A stretch of DNA of 45,863 nt from Flavobacteriales bacterium (GTDB lineage: Bacteria > Bacteroidota > Bacteroidia > Flavobacteriales_F > PHOS-HE28): positions 1-45,863 of the forward strand of contig JAGPDT010000023.1 in the NCBI GenBank assembly GCA_018057455.1, in the 5' to 3' direction. Within the stretch, counting starts at the first letter, position 1, and each line of letters opens with the position of its first letter. Of the stretch, positions 1-8,897 are shown piece after piece. Both the position numbers and the translations under genes were made by a program. The notes below the pieces were generated by a model. That model searched no databases and was not told where the DNA came from. It was given only the letters and a program-made list of their open reading frames with translations.

Positions 1-918
1 TGCGGCGTGCAGGTCATCGGGGTGGTAGCGCACCCCGGTGAGGGCCGCTTCAAGCTCGCTGATCTCGCGGCTGGAGAAGAAGTCGCCGTACAACTTGGCG
101 GTCTTCACGAAGCCGCGTTCCACGAAGAGGCGGGCATCCACCTCGCCGATGGTGAAGCGCTGCACGCGTTGCAGGTTGAAGGCCGGTGATTCGCCGTAGT
201 TCCAGGCCCAGCTGCGGTAGCGGCTGTCCGCCAGCTCGTGCACCTTGGCCAGGTCGGCTTCGCCCAGTGCGTATTGGGGCGGTGTGGGGGACCCGGGAAA
301 GAGGTGCTTGAGCAACGACCCGCGGAAATCGTCCATGGACACATGGTCAGGCAGGAATTCGCCGATGTTCACCACGCGGCTGCGCACGGACTGGATGCCC
401 TTGCTGATCATCTTGCCGGCCTTGGGCTTGAGGGCATGCACCACGTCGTCCAGCTCGGAGCGGAACAACAGCGTGCCGTGGCTCACCATGCGGTCGCGGC
501 GCACGGCCTGTGCATTGCCGCTCACCTTGCGGCCTTCCACCAGGATGTCGTTGCGCCCGTTGAGCTCGGCCGGTACGCCCAGCTCGTGCAAGGCGGCCAG
601 CACCGGCCCGGTGAAGATGCGGTAGTTGTTGAAGTGGGCCTTTTCATAGCGCCGGATGAAGCTGAAGTTGAGGTTGCCCAAGTCGTGGTACACGGCCCCA
701 CCGCCGGAGATGCGCCGCACCACGCGGATGCCGCGCTCCTGCACGAAGTCCGTGTCGATCTCCTCCATGGTGTTCTGGTGCTTGCCGATGATGATCGAGG
801 GTGCGTTCACATAGAACAGCAGGTAGTTCTCATCGATCGGCAGGTGCAACAGGCAATACTCCTCCAGGGCCAGGTTGAAGGAGGCATCGTGGCTGTTGCC
901 GTTGTCCAGGAATAGCAT
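1..918 (-). CDS. lplA: Lipoate--protein ligase A, 3' end cut by window edge
   Basis: This enzyme of the biotin/lipoate ligase family activates lipoate with ATP and attaches it to a lysine of lipoyl domains (E2 subunits, GcvH). 306 codons are present from an ATG and no stop is reached. The family signature is visible: NAPSIIIGKHQN near residue 48, then RRISGGGAVYHDLGNLNFSF around residues 72-91 (the lipoyl-AMP binding loop), and GRNDILVEGRKVSGNAQ with the usual Lys. The C-terminal accessory domain (WNYGESPAFN, then VDARLFVERG) is also present, so this is the full LplA type rather than LipB. A promoter-like -7 box lies about 20 bases upstream. Dihydrolipoyl dehydrogenase, which acts on the same cofactor, is encoded 22 kb away. 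Family assignment is firm; the true C-terminus is outside the window. Confidence 0.93.
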   Translation of the reverse strand, partial: MLFLDNGNSHDASFNLALEEYCLLHLPIDENYLLFYVNAPSIIIGKHQNTMEEIDTDFVQERGIRVVRRISGGGAVYHDLGNLNFSFIRRYEKAHFNNYRIFTGPVLAALHELGVPAELNGRNDILVEGRKVSGNAQAVRRDRMVSHGTLLFRSELDDVVHALKPKAGKMISKGIQSVRSRVVNIGEFLPDHVSMDDFRGSLLKHLFPGSPTPPQYALGEADLAKVHELADSRYRSWAWNYGESPAFNLQRVQRFTIGEVDARLFVERGFVKTAKLYGDFFSSREISELEAALTGVRYHPDDLHAA

Positions 919-938
919 GGGTGCGTTGGATCGTGCCG

Positions 939-946
939 CGAAACTA
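939..946 (-). promoter_or_regulatory. Putative -7 box for lplA
   Basis: Read on the minus strand the box is TAGTTTCG followed by CGGC. It differs from the Bacteroidota -7 consensus TAnnTTTG by one base and matches boxes in front of several other genes here. No TTG is found at the expected -33 distance. Predicted start of transcription lies about 10-20 bases before the ATG. Confidence 0.4.
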
Positions 947-1019
947 ACGGCTGCGCCGGTGACCGGTGGCGATGGCCCCTGGGGATGGATGGTGTGCCCG
1001 GCCCACCACGATCTCCCCG

Positions 1020-4000
1020 CTACCTGCCCGGCGCCTCCACCTCCACCCACCGGCCTGCGTTGCGTGCGCTGATGGTATTGTCGTACATCGCCGAACAGGT
1101 GGTGCTGGGCAGATGGAAACGGCCGGTGTAGGCGGCGTTGAGGAGCACACGGTAAGTGGCGCTTTCGCCAGCACCGAGGTCGAAGTAGGTGAGCACGCGG
1201 TCGTCGCGGATGTCCTGGTAGTTGAAGTAGCTGTTCCGCACGGCATCCTCCGTGCCTTCCATGCGGCTGTTGCGGATCTCCCACCCGCTGGGGAACACTT
1301 GGGTGAGCGCCAGTTCGTGGTAGCCGCCGCGTGTTCCGGGGTTGTGCACGGTGACCACCGCTTGGAAGTCGGTGCCTTGGCCCAGCGTGGCGGGATCGAG
1401 GGTCTTGCCGTCCATGGACTGGTATTCCACCTGCAAGGCCAAGCCGTTGCTGGCGGGATGTTCTTCGCCGGCCACGGGGATGCCGGTGCGCACCAGGCGC
1501 AGGTAGATCAAGCTTTTGCCGGTGTTGCTGATGGAAGCTTTGTGCTGGCCGTTGGGTGCGGGCAGGTCCACGCGGGCCACGGCCTTGGCGCTCACCCGGT
1601 TGTCCGTTCGGCCGTTCACCACGGCGGTGTAGTGCATGGTGTGGTCCAGGCTCTGCCCGGCGGCCACACGGCTTACCGCCAGCAGGGCCCATGCGGTGCT
1701 TTGCGTGCTGAACCATTCACCGCTGCTGAGGCGCCCGGCGATCCGGCGCGCCACGTTGGCGGCGCCGGCCTTGTCGTCCATGCGCAGCAAGGCCTCGGCG
1801 ATGACGGCTTCATCGCGCAGGTCGCTGCCGTAGGTCCAGGCCATCTCGCGGTAAGGTTGCACGGCGGTCTCCAGGTCTTTGATGATGTCGCGGGCCACAT
1901 CCTTGCGGTTGTTCAAGGCATAGGTGGCGGCGAGCATCCAGCGCGCGGGCCCGGGCAGGGCGGGGGTGGTGCGCAAGCGGTTCATGGCGCCGGACTCCGC
2001 GTTGTTGGCCAGGGCCAGCACGTACAAGCGGTAGGCCTGCGCAAGGTGGTCGGCATTGCGGCTCCACTGGTTCCGCTCCACCGGCGCCCAGTCGCGGGCC
2101 TGCTTGCGGGCGTGGTTCAACCAGGCATCCTTCAGCCCGGGGGGGGAGCTGAAACCTTTGCGCTCCGCTTCCACCATGAAGTGGCCGGCATAGGTGGTGG
2201 TCCAGTTGTCGGGTTCCCGGTCACCGGGCCAATAGCCGAAGCCACCGTTGGCGGTCTGGAATTGTTTCAACCGGTTCAAGGCGCTCTGTACGTTCTGCCG
2301 CAGGGTGTTCAGGAAGGCATCGTTGAGGTCCATCACATCGGCCAGGTACAACTGTGGGAAGGCCTTGCTGGTGGTCTGTTCCAGGCAACCGTGCGGGTAG
2401 TCGATCAGGTATTGCAGGCGGCGGCCCAGGTCTACCGGGGGCAGGGTGCTCAGTTCCAAGTACGCGCTGTTGGTGCCCGCAAGGCCCAGTGCCTGGGGCT
2501 TGGCTTCCCACGTGCTGCCCGGCTCCACGATGGCCTCCTCTACTTCGGTCTCCGGTTGCCCGGCCTGCCGCACGTCGATCTCCATGCTTTGCGTGGAACG
2601 CTCGCCTGCGCCTTCCGCAACAAGGGTCACCTTGCCCACGCCGAGGCGGTCCTTGAGCTTCACACGGAAGGTGACCACCTGTTCTCCGGCCTGGGTGAAT
2701 GAGAGCGCTTTCTCCGCGCCGCTTTCCACGGTGAACAGGTCGTTGGTGCTGAGGCTCAGTTTAACGTGTTTCACCTTGGGGTCCATGGCAAACACGGTGA
2801 CGGGGAGGTCCACGGTTTCACCGGGTCCCACCACCCGTGGCAGGGTGGCCAGCAACATCAGGGGTTTGCGCACGGGCACGGTTTTCTCTGCGCTGCCATA
2901 GGCGCCGGTCCGGGTGTTGGCCACCACCATGATCCGCACGCTGCCCACGTAGTTGTCGATGGTGAACTGGTGTTTGGCCGCTTGGCCCTTGGCCAGTGTG
3001 AACGGCCCCACGAAGCGCACCACCGGCTTGAAGCGCTGCGCCTTGGCGGCTTCCGCCGGGTTGAGCTGGTCGCTGCCGCCCAAAGCGAGCACGCGGCGCA
3101 GGCGTTGCCCGAAGGCTCCGATCACCTGGTCGTACACATCCCAGGTGCGCACGCCCAAGGCTTCGCGGGCGTAGAAGTGGTTCCACGGGTCGGGCGTGTG
3201 GAAGCGTGTGAGGTCCAGCAGTCCTTCGTCCACGATGGCCAAGGTGTAGGTCATGGCCTTGCCGTTCTTTTCGGCCACTTCCACGCTGAAGGGCTGGTCG
3301 GTCTTGAATTCCTTGGCGCTGGTGATCACCGGTAGGAGGTGGGTGGCGGGATCCTCCACGAGGATGGGGATGGCGCCGTACAGGCGGATGGGCAGGTCGT
3401 TGCCCATGGCCGCCGGCACATCACTGGCCGGGGCGGTGTGGGCGTGGGGTTGCACCAGGGTGACGTGGGCGTAGATGTTGGGCGCCATGTCCGCGGTGAT
3501 GGTGAAGCGGTATTTGGTCTCCTTGGCGTTGAGTTCGATCCACTTGGTTTCCAGGATGCGGCTGCCGCTTTCCAGGCTTACCAGTGCACGGCCCTGCCCG
3601 GAGCTGGGGATGGTGAGCTCGCAGGGGTCGCCCACGGCATACTTCTGTTTGTCGCTGTTGAAGCGCAACAGGGCGGCGGCGGTGCTGGCTTCGCGGCTGC
3701 TGCGCCCGCCATAGCCGGGCCAGTCCAGGTGGAGCATGGTGGCCGAGGCATGGTTGCTTGCGGGGTCCAGCAGGCGCACGATGAAGCGCCCCCATTCCGG
3801 TTGGTCCACCCGGAAGTGGAAGGTGGCCTTGCCTTGTGCGTCGGTGGTGAGGTCCTGTTCACTGATCACGCGTGAGCTGGGTGCGGACATGTAGTTGCCG
3901 GGGGAGTCCATGTCGCCGCTCCACCACCAGTTCCGGCCCAACTTCACCACTTGTGCTTTGAGGCCGTGCCGGGGCAGGGGGTTGCCGTTGGCATCCACGG

Positions 4001-6611
4001 CGAAGGCGCCCACCGCGTAGGTGGTGTCGGTGAAGTAGCCGCCCCAAGGGCTGGTGCTTTCGGGCATTTGCAGCCCGGCATAGCTTGCATAGGGGTAGTA
4101 CTGCACGTCGGTGCGGTCCACGCTGGCCTCACCACCGGCTTCGAACACACGCGTCACCACGTTCACCTTCACGGCCGCCGGCACTTGCCCGTTCAGGCGC
4201 AGATCGAAGGGGAACGCGGCATGGCCCGTGGCGTTGAGCGCGCCATCGAAGAGGATCATTTCACCGGTGTTCAGGTCGCTGCCCAGGTCATCGAAATGGT
4301 AGTTCCCGGCACCCTTGAAGCTGGCGTGCGAACGGGTGATGCTGGCGGTGACGCGCGCCTTGAGGTCCTTGGCCGGGGCACCATGCAGCCAGTTGCTTTG
4401 CAGTTGCGCGGGTTTGCCGCCCGTGGCGGCGAGGCGGTCGCCGCCCAGGTCCAGCATCACCTTCAGCCGGTTGGGTTTCACGGTCTCAATGCGGATGGCC
4501 TTGTGGAAGGTGGTCCCGCCCACGGTGACGCGGGCATTCCACGTGCCGGTGGGCGCATCGGCGGGGGTGGTGCATGGGAAGGCATAGGTGCCGTCCATAC
4601 CGGTGGTGCGCACCAAGCGTTGCTGCAGGCGGCCCAGGGGGTCGCTTAGCTCAAAGGTGACGGGGATGTTGGCGGGCAATGCCTGCCGGGCCTGTTGGAG
4701 GATGAAGGTGAGGTGGAGCGGATCGCCGGGCCGCCACACGCCGCGCTCACCGTACAAGAAGCCCTTGAGCCCGTTGTCCACGCTTTCGCCGCCCACGTCC
4801 AGGTCGCTCACGCTCAGTGCGCTGCCAGCGTCCAGCTTCAGGTAGCCGCGTTGTTTTCCCTTGCTGGCCACGAGCAGGAAGGGTTGGTGGGCGGTGGCGG
4901 CCACCGTGGCCATGCCGTCGCGGCCGGTCTTCACGGTGGCCATTGTGCGGCCCTGGAGGTCCAGCACGTGCAGGTCCACGCCGGCCACGGGATCGGTGGA
5001 GCGAAGGTCGCTCACGGCCAACCGCATCGATCCGTCGTTGCCGCGCTTGGCGATCAAGCCCAGGTCGGAGGCCAGGATGTTGCGCTGCACGACGCTGCCT
5101 TTGTTGCGGTAGTAGCTGGGGGTGCAGGGGTCTTCGCGTTCCTGCCAATTGTATTCGCCTTCGTCCTCATGGTCGTAGTAGCCGTAGTAGCCGTAAGGGT
5201 TGTCCCAGTCCTCGTCGTCCAGCTCGTCGGGCACTTGGCTCACCAGCGGTGGCGGGGTGGTGCCCGCGTGGCCGCACGGATAGGTGGCCTGTTCCTGCCG
5301 GAAGCCGAGGATGATGCGGTAGATGGCACCGGGTTCTGCTTGGATCAGCTTGTCGAGGTCGAGGTGGTAGCGTTGCCATTCGCCGGTGCGGATGCCGTCC
5401 TTTCGTTCCAAGGCCACGGTCCTCTTCAACATCAACCGGCCAACGAGGGTGAGGTTGTCCCCTCCGCCGAGTTCGTTCACCTGCAGGAATTGCGGCACGT
5501 TGTCGGCGTAGATCTTCACCACGCGCACGTCCACGGCATGCAGGTTCACCGCCTCGAAGGGGAAGAGCAGGCCATCGGTGGAGGGCAGGATGGTGCCGTT
5601 GCCCACGGTGCGCACGTTGGGTTTCACCTCCTCGAACCGCAGGTCCACGTTCAGGTCCTTGCCCATGGCATGGCCGGCGGTGTTCTTCAGCCCGGCGGCA
5701 ATGAAGGCGGCTTGGTCGCCGGTCAGGCGTTCGGTGGGGTACAGCAGGAGCTTGTTGCCGCTCACGGCGGCACGCACGTTCTCCACGCCCCGTATGCCCG
5801 CCAGCCCATCGAGGTCCTGTGCGGGGTCCAGCGGGTCGCTGAACAGGAGCGTGGCGTATTGCTCCCCGTCGGTGAAGGTCTCGGTGCGGACCAGGCCGAA
5901 GGCCCCGATGGCGGGCACTTCGAAGGTGAGCGTGCCTTGGTCTTTGCCGCCGATCTTGCGGGCGTCCCACTTGAATTCAACCAAGCTGGCCGTGGAGCCG
6001 CGCCGGACGCTGTCGGCCACGGCGCGGTGCAGGGTGCCGCCGGGCTCATGTTCCCAACTGAGCTTCAAGTTGCGGCCCTCCTGGGTGGCGGCCACGCTGC
6101 CGGCGAGGTCCGGCCCGTTGGCATCGTCGCTGGTGAATACGCTCACCACCACGCGCTGCCACTGCAGGTCGGCGGGCGAATGGGGTTGCAGGTCGCTCAC
6201 TTGCACCTCAATGGCCTGTTCCACGGTGCTGAAGCCGAATTTGAATTCCGCCAGCTCCTTGGGCACGTCCACCAACCGGCCAAGCCGGAAGGTAACCTGG
6301 TATACTTGGCCTTGCCGCAACCGCTCCTTGGGCTGGAAGGACAGGGTGTTGGCGTCTTCCCAGCGCACGGTTCCCTCGGTGGAGGGATCCAATGCGAAGA
6401 TCGCTTGCAGGGCGGCTTGCGCGGTGTCCTTCAGCACCAACCCCTCGGCGAGCCTGACCCGCACGGGCGCCCGCGCGGAGACATGGCCGGAAGTGAAAGC
6501 CTGGATGTAGGGCACGAAGGCGTCGCTGGGGCGTTGGGGCGATCGATCACGGGTGCAGCCCAAGAGGCACAGCAGGATGAAAGCCGGAAGCAGTGGCGCG
6601 GTTCGCAACAT
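1020..6611 (-). CDS. Alpha-2-macroglobulin family lipoprotein
   Basis: A giant envelope protein of 1863 residues. Bacterial alpha-2-macroglobulins trap attacking proteases through a bait region and a reactive thioester, and are thought to protect the periplasm. The chosen ATG gives a short signal peptide ending in LLCLLGC, a lipobox; a start 15 codons upstream would only add non-signal residues. The thioester motif is intact: HGCLEQTTS with Cys1409 and Gln1412, followed by the helical thioester domain (QTANGGFGYWPG). The central part has the MG-type beta domains and a carboxypeptidase-regulatory-like stretch, and a C-terminal receptor-like domain ends the protein. An odd acidic, Tyr/Gly-rich insertion lies near residues 462-490. 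No pbpC, the usual partner in Proteobacteria, is adjacent. Flanked by 100- and 180-base gaps, it looks monocistronic. The family call is secure; the biological target is unknown. Confidence 0.93.
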   Translation of the reverse strand: MLRTAPLLPAFILLCLLGCTRDRSPQRPSDAFVPYIQAFTSGHVSARAPVRVRLAEGLVLKDTAQAALQAIFALDPSTEGTVRWEDANTLSFQPKERLRQGQVYQVTFRLGRLVDVPKELAEFKFGFSTVEQAIEVQVSDLQPHSPADLQWQRVVVSVFTSDDANGPDLAGSVAATQEGRNLKLSWEHEPGGTLHRAVADSVRRGSTASLVEFKWDARKIGGKDQGTLTFEVPAIGAFGLVRTETFTDGEQYATLLFSDPLDPAQDLDGLAGIRGVENVRAAVSGNKLLLYPTERLTGDQAAFIAAGLKNTAGHAMGKDLNVDLRFEEVKPNVRTVGNGTILPSTDGLLFPFEAVNLHAVDVRVVKIYADNVPQFLQVNELGGGDNLTLVGRLMLKRTVALERKDGIRTGEWQRYHLDLDKLIQAEPGAIYRIILGFRQEQATYPCGHAGTTPPPLVSQVPDELDDEDWDNPYGYYGYYDHEDEGEYNWQEREDPCTPSYYRNKGSVVQRNILASDLGLIAKRGNDGSMRLAVSDLRSTDPVAGVDLHVLDLQGRTMATVKTGRDGMATVAATAHQPFLLVASKGKQRGYLKLDAGSALSVSDLDVGGESVDNGLKGFLYGERGVWRPGDPLHLTFILQQARQALPANIPVTFELSDPLGRLQQRLVRTTGMDGTYAFPCTTPADAPTGTWNARVTVGGTTFHKAIRIETVKPNRLKVMLDLGGDRLAATGGKPAQLQSNWLHGAPAKDLKARVTASITRSHASFKGAGNYHFDDLGSDLNTGEMILFDGALNATGHAAFPFDLRLNGQVPAAVKVNVVTRVFEAGGEASVDRTDVQYYPYASYAGLQMPESTSPWGGYFTDTTYAVGAFAVDANGNPLPRHGLKAQVVKLGRNWWWSGDMDSPGNYMSAPSSRVISEQDLTTDAQGKATFHFRVDQPEWGRFIVRLLDPASNHASATMLHLDWPGYGGRSSREASTAAALLRFNSDKQKYAVGDPCELTIPSSGQGRALVSLESGSRILETKWIELNAKETKYRFTITADMAPNIYAHVTLVQPHAHTAPASDVPAAMGNDLPIRLYGAIPILVEDPATHLLPVITSAKEFKTDQPFSVEVAEKNGKAMTYTLAIVDEGLLDLTRFHTPDPWNHFYAREALGVRTWDVYDQVIGAFGQRLRRVLALGGSDQLNPAEAAKAQRFKPVVRFVGPFTLAKGQAAKHQFTIDNYVGSVRIMVVANTRTGAYGSAEKTVPVRKPLMLLATLPRVVGPGETVDLPVTVFAMDPKVKHVKLSLSTNDLFTVESGAEKALSFTQAGEQVVTFRVKLKDRLGVGKVTLVAEGAGERSTQSMEIDVRQAGQPETEVEEAIVEPGSTWEAKPQALGLAGTNSAYLELSTLPPVDLGRRLQYLIDYPHGCLEQTTSKAFPQLYLADVMDLNDAFLNTLRQNVQSALNRLKQFQTANGGFGYWPGDREPDNWTTTYAGHFMVEAERKGFSSPPGLKDAWLNHARKQARDWAPVERNQWSRNADHLAQAYRLYVLALANNAESGAMNRLRTTPALPGPARWMLAATYALNNRKDVARDIIKDLETAVQPYREMAWTYGSDLRDEAVIAEALLRMDDKAGAANVARRIAGRLSSGEWFSTQSTAWALLAVSRVAAGQSLDHTMHYTAVVNGRTDNRVSAKAVARVDLPAPNGQHKASISNTGKSLIYLRLVRTGIPVAGEEHPASNGLALQVEYQSMDGKTLDPATLGQGTDFQAVVTVHNPGTRGGYHELALTQVFPSGWEIRNSRMEGTEDAVRNSYFNYQDIRDDRVLTYFDLGAGESATYRVLLNAAYTGRFHLPSTTCSAMYDNTISARNAGRWVEVEAPGR

Positions 6612-6789
6612 GCAGGGGAGGATCAGGCCAGCAAGATAGGGGGCGGGGGTGGCCACCCGCTGTCGGGCAATTCCACCACGGTGGTGAACGGTGCCGGTAG
6701 CGCGGGCGTGCCGCTTGCGACCGGTGCAACCCTACCAAGGGACCGCCGGGCCCTGCTCCAGCGCTGGATGCGATCGGTCCGACCGGGGA

Positions 6790-8871
6790 TCAACGGCCCT
6801 GCTGCAGGCGCTCGGCATCCTCGGCCAGGATGATGCGGCCGTTGAGTTCGCCCACCACGAAGGCATCGGTGAAGCCCAGGTTCTGCAGTTCCTTGCGGGC
6901 CAGCTCGGCAGCGGGGCGGGTGGCATATTCGCCGTAGAGGTAGCGTACGGCGTTGGCGCCGGGCACGGGTTTCACGTTGCCCAGGTCCACATATTTGCTC
7001 ATGGTCTCCATGGGCACGTTGCCGGCAAAGGTGCCCACCTGCACCTTGAAGGTGAGCTGCGCGGCATCCACGCTGCCGGAAGGCAGGTTGGAGAGGACCT
7101 CGGGCCCCGAGAGCTGGGCACCGGCTTCGGCGATGGACACGCGCTTGCCGTCCTTGAAGGCCACCAGGAAGGCCCCCTCGAACCCGTTGAGCAGCATGTT
7201 CACCTTGTGCTTGGCGGCTTCGTTGATATCGGAGAAGGAACCGGTGTAGTAGCGCGTGAGGCCGTCCTGGTCCTTGAGGGTCACCAGGTCGTTGATGTCC
7301 TTGAAGATGTTCTGTGAGAGCGGGAAGCGGAAGGCGCCGAGCTGTACGCGGACCACCACCTGGCCGGACTGGCCTTGGGTTGCCGGAGCCAGGGCGTTGA
7401 GCAGCTCCTCTTCACGGGCCGTGATCCCACCGCTGGGCAGGTCCAGGAGCTTGCCGTCCTGTTCCATCATCACCACGCTCTCGAAGCCTTGTCCCTTGAG
7501 TTGCAGCTGGCGCTTGATGGCATTGGGCAATCCTTCATAGTTGCCCACGATGTAGAAGGTGGTGTCCCCGCGCACGATCGTGCGCACGTCGGGCAGGCTG
7601 AGGATGCGCTGGATGAGCTCTTCTGAAATGCCTTCCACCTGGGCGCCCACCTTTACCACGTAGTTGCTCTTGGCCGGCATGGGCGGGCGTGTCACCTTGG
7701 GTTTGCCCACCGGGCCGAAGGATTCCACCCGCGTGGCCACCAGGGTCACGTTGCCCGAGTCTTTGTAGTTGAGGTAGCCGCGCAGGATGTCGTCGGCGGT
7801 GAGGGTCACGCCGTGCACGTCCACGGGTGCCCCGGGCAATGTGCCCAGCTCATCGTCGAGGTGGTCGGGCACGCCATCGCCGTCATCGTCCAGCGGACAG
7901 CCATGTTCATCCACGGCCACCCCGGCAGGGGTGTGCGGGCATTTGTCCACCCAATCCATCACCCCGTCGTTGTCCTCATCCTCATGCAGGGCAATGGCGT
8001 CCATTTGCCCGGGGGAGAGCGTAGGCTTGAACTTGTCCTTCTTGGGCTTGGTCCGGATGGCGTAGCCCACACTGAAGGAGGTGAACAGGAAGCGGTCGTT
8101 GATGCCGTCGCCTTTGCGTTGTTCCACGCTGTTGCCGGTGACCCCGTCGATGAGGTCGGTCTGCGCGAGGTGCAGGGTGGTGCCGAAGCGGGCCTCGAAC
8201 CCGTGCCCCAGGTTCATTTTGGCACCGACGCCCACGGGAATGGCCCACGATTGTTCGCGGTACTTGCCGAAGCCGTCCAGGTTGGTTTCGCGCAGGTCGC
8301 TCTCGTAGCTGTAGTCGCGATGGACCTCCACGGCATCCGAGGCATTGGGCGCGTCCTCGGCCAGGTCGCGGATGCTGCCGTCGCTCCAGTAATGATAGGT
8401 GCGGCCTTGGGCATCCTTCAGGTCGGTCTTGCTCAGGAATTCCAGGCTCTCGAAGCCCAGGCTCACCCACGGCTCCACCACGCGCTTCGGGTTGAGCAGG
8501 TGGTGGAAATTGTAGAAGAGCTGCACGCCGCCGCTGGTGATGCGCGACTCGAAGTTCAAGTTGCGGCCCATGCTCCGCTCATTGGAACTGAGCTGCCCAT
8601 GCAAGGCGAAGAGGCCCACCTCCAACCATTCATTGATGGGCGAGGAGGCACGAAGCTCGTAGCCGATGCGTGCTACCAAGGGGCTGTAGTCCTTGCTGCG
8701 CAACCCCACGTCTCCATAGAACCCGAGCATGCCCGTGCCCAAGGAGAACGCCGGCTTCAGCTCGATGCGCGCACTGTCCTGTTGGGCGTGCACGGCGCAC
8801 AGCGCACCGAACAAGAAGGCCACGCCTGCCGCAAGGAAGCGGCTGCAAGGGAACAAGGCGGGCCTGCGCAT
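6790..8871 (-). CDS. Outer-membrane protein with barrel, TSP3 repeats and SPOR-like repeats
   Basis: 693 residues. A signal peptide (ending AVHAQ) is followed by an apparent beta-barrel-like region (about 30-290) with alternating strands and aromatic residues. Next come calcium-binding thrombospondin type 3 motifs (about 296-345): DEDNDGVMDWVDKCPHTP and DDDGDGVPDHLDDE, with paired Cys. The C-terminal half has three SPOR-like repeats (near 402, 504 and 607), each starting with a pattern like VQLGAF or VQVGTF. SPOR domains normally bind denuded peptidoglycan strands. In classic OmpA proteins an OmpA domain follows the TSP3 linker, so here SPOR-like repeats seem to take that place. It lies 26 bases downstream of the other SPOR protein and is probably cotranscribed with it. 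Likely role: an envelope anchor linking outer membrane and cell wall (inference). Confidence 0.75.
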   Translation of the reverse strand: MRRPALFPCSRFLAAGVAFLFGALCAVHAQQDSARIELKPAFSLGTGMLGFYGDVGLRSKDYSPLVARIGYELRASSPINEWLEVGLFALHGQLSSNERSMGRNLNFESRITSGGVQLFYNFHHLLNPKRVVEPWVSLGFESLEFLSKTDLKDAQGRTYHYWSDGSIRDLAEDAPNASDAVEVHRDYSYESDLRETNLDGFGKYREQSWAIPVGVGAKMNLGHGFEARFGTTLHLAQTDLIDGVTGNSVEQRKGDGINDRFLFTSFSVGYAIRTKPKKDKFKPTLSPGQMDAIALHEDEDNDGVMDWVDKCPHTPAGVAVDEHGCPLDDDGDGVPDHLDDELGTLPGAPVDVHGVTLTADDILRGYLNYKDSGNVTLVATRVESFGPVGKPKVTRPPMPAKSNYVVKVGAQVEGISEELIQRILSLPDVRTIVRGDTTFYIVGNYEGLPNAIKRQLQLKGQGFESVVMMEQDGKLLDLPSGGITAREEELLNALAPATQGQSGQVVVRVQLGAFRFPLSQNIFKDINDLVTLKDQDGLTRYYTGSFSDINEAAKHKVNMLLNGFEGAFLVAFKDGKRVSIAEAGAQLSGPEVLSNLPSGSVDAAQLTFKVQVGTFAGNVPMETMSKYVDLGNVKPVPGANAVRYLYGEYATRPAAELARKELQNLGFTDAFVVGELNGRIILAEDAERLQQGR

Positions 8872-8897
8872 CCGGTGGGGGTGAGGGGCCTTTCAGC

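Noticed and set aside
4695-6833. A 712-codon plus-strand frame
   Set aside because: Antisense shadow of the alpha-2-macroglobulin gene.
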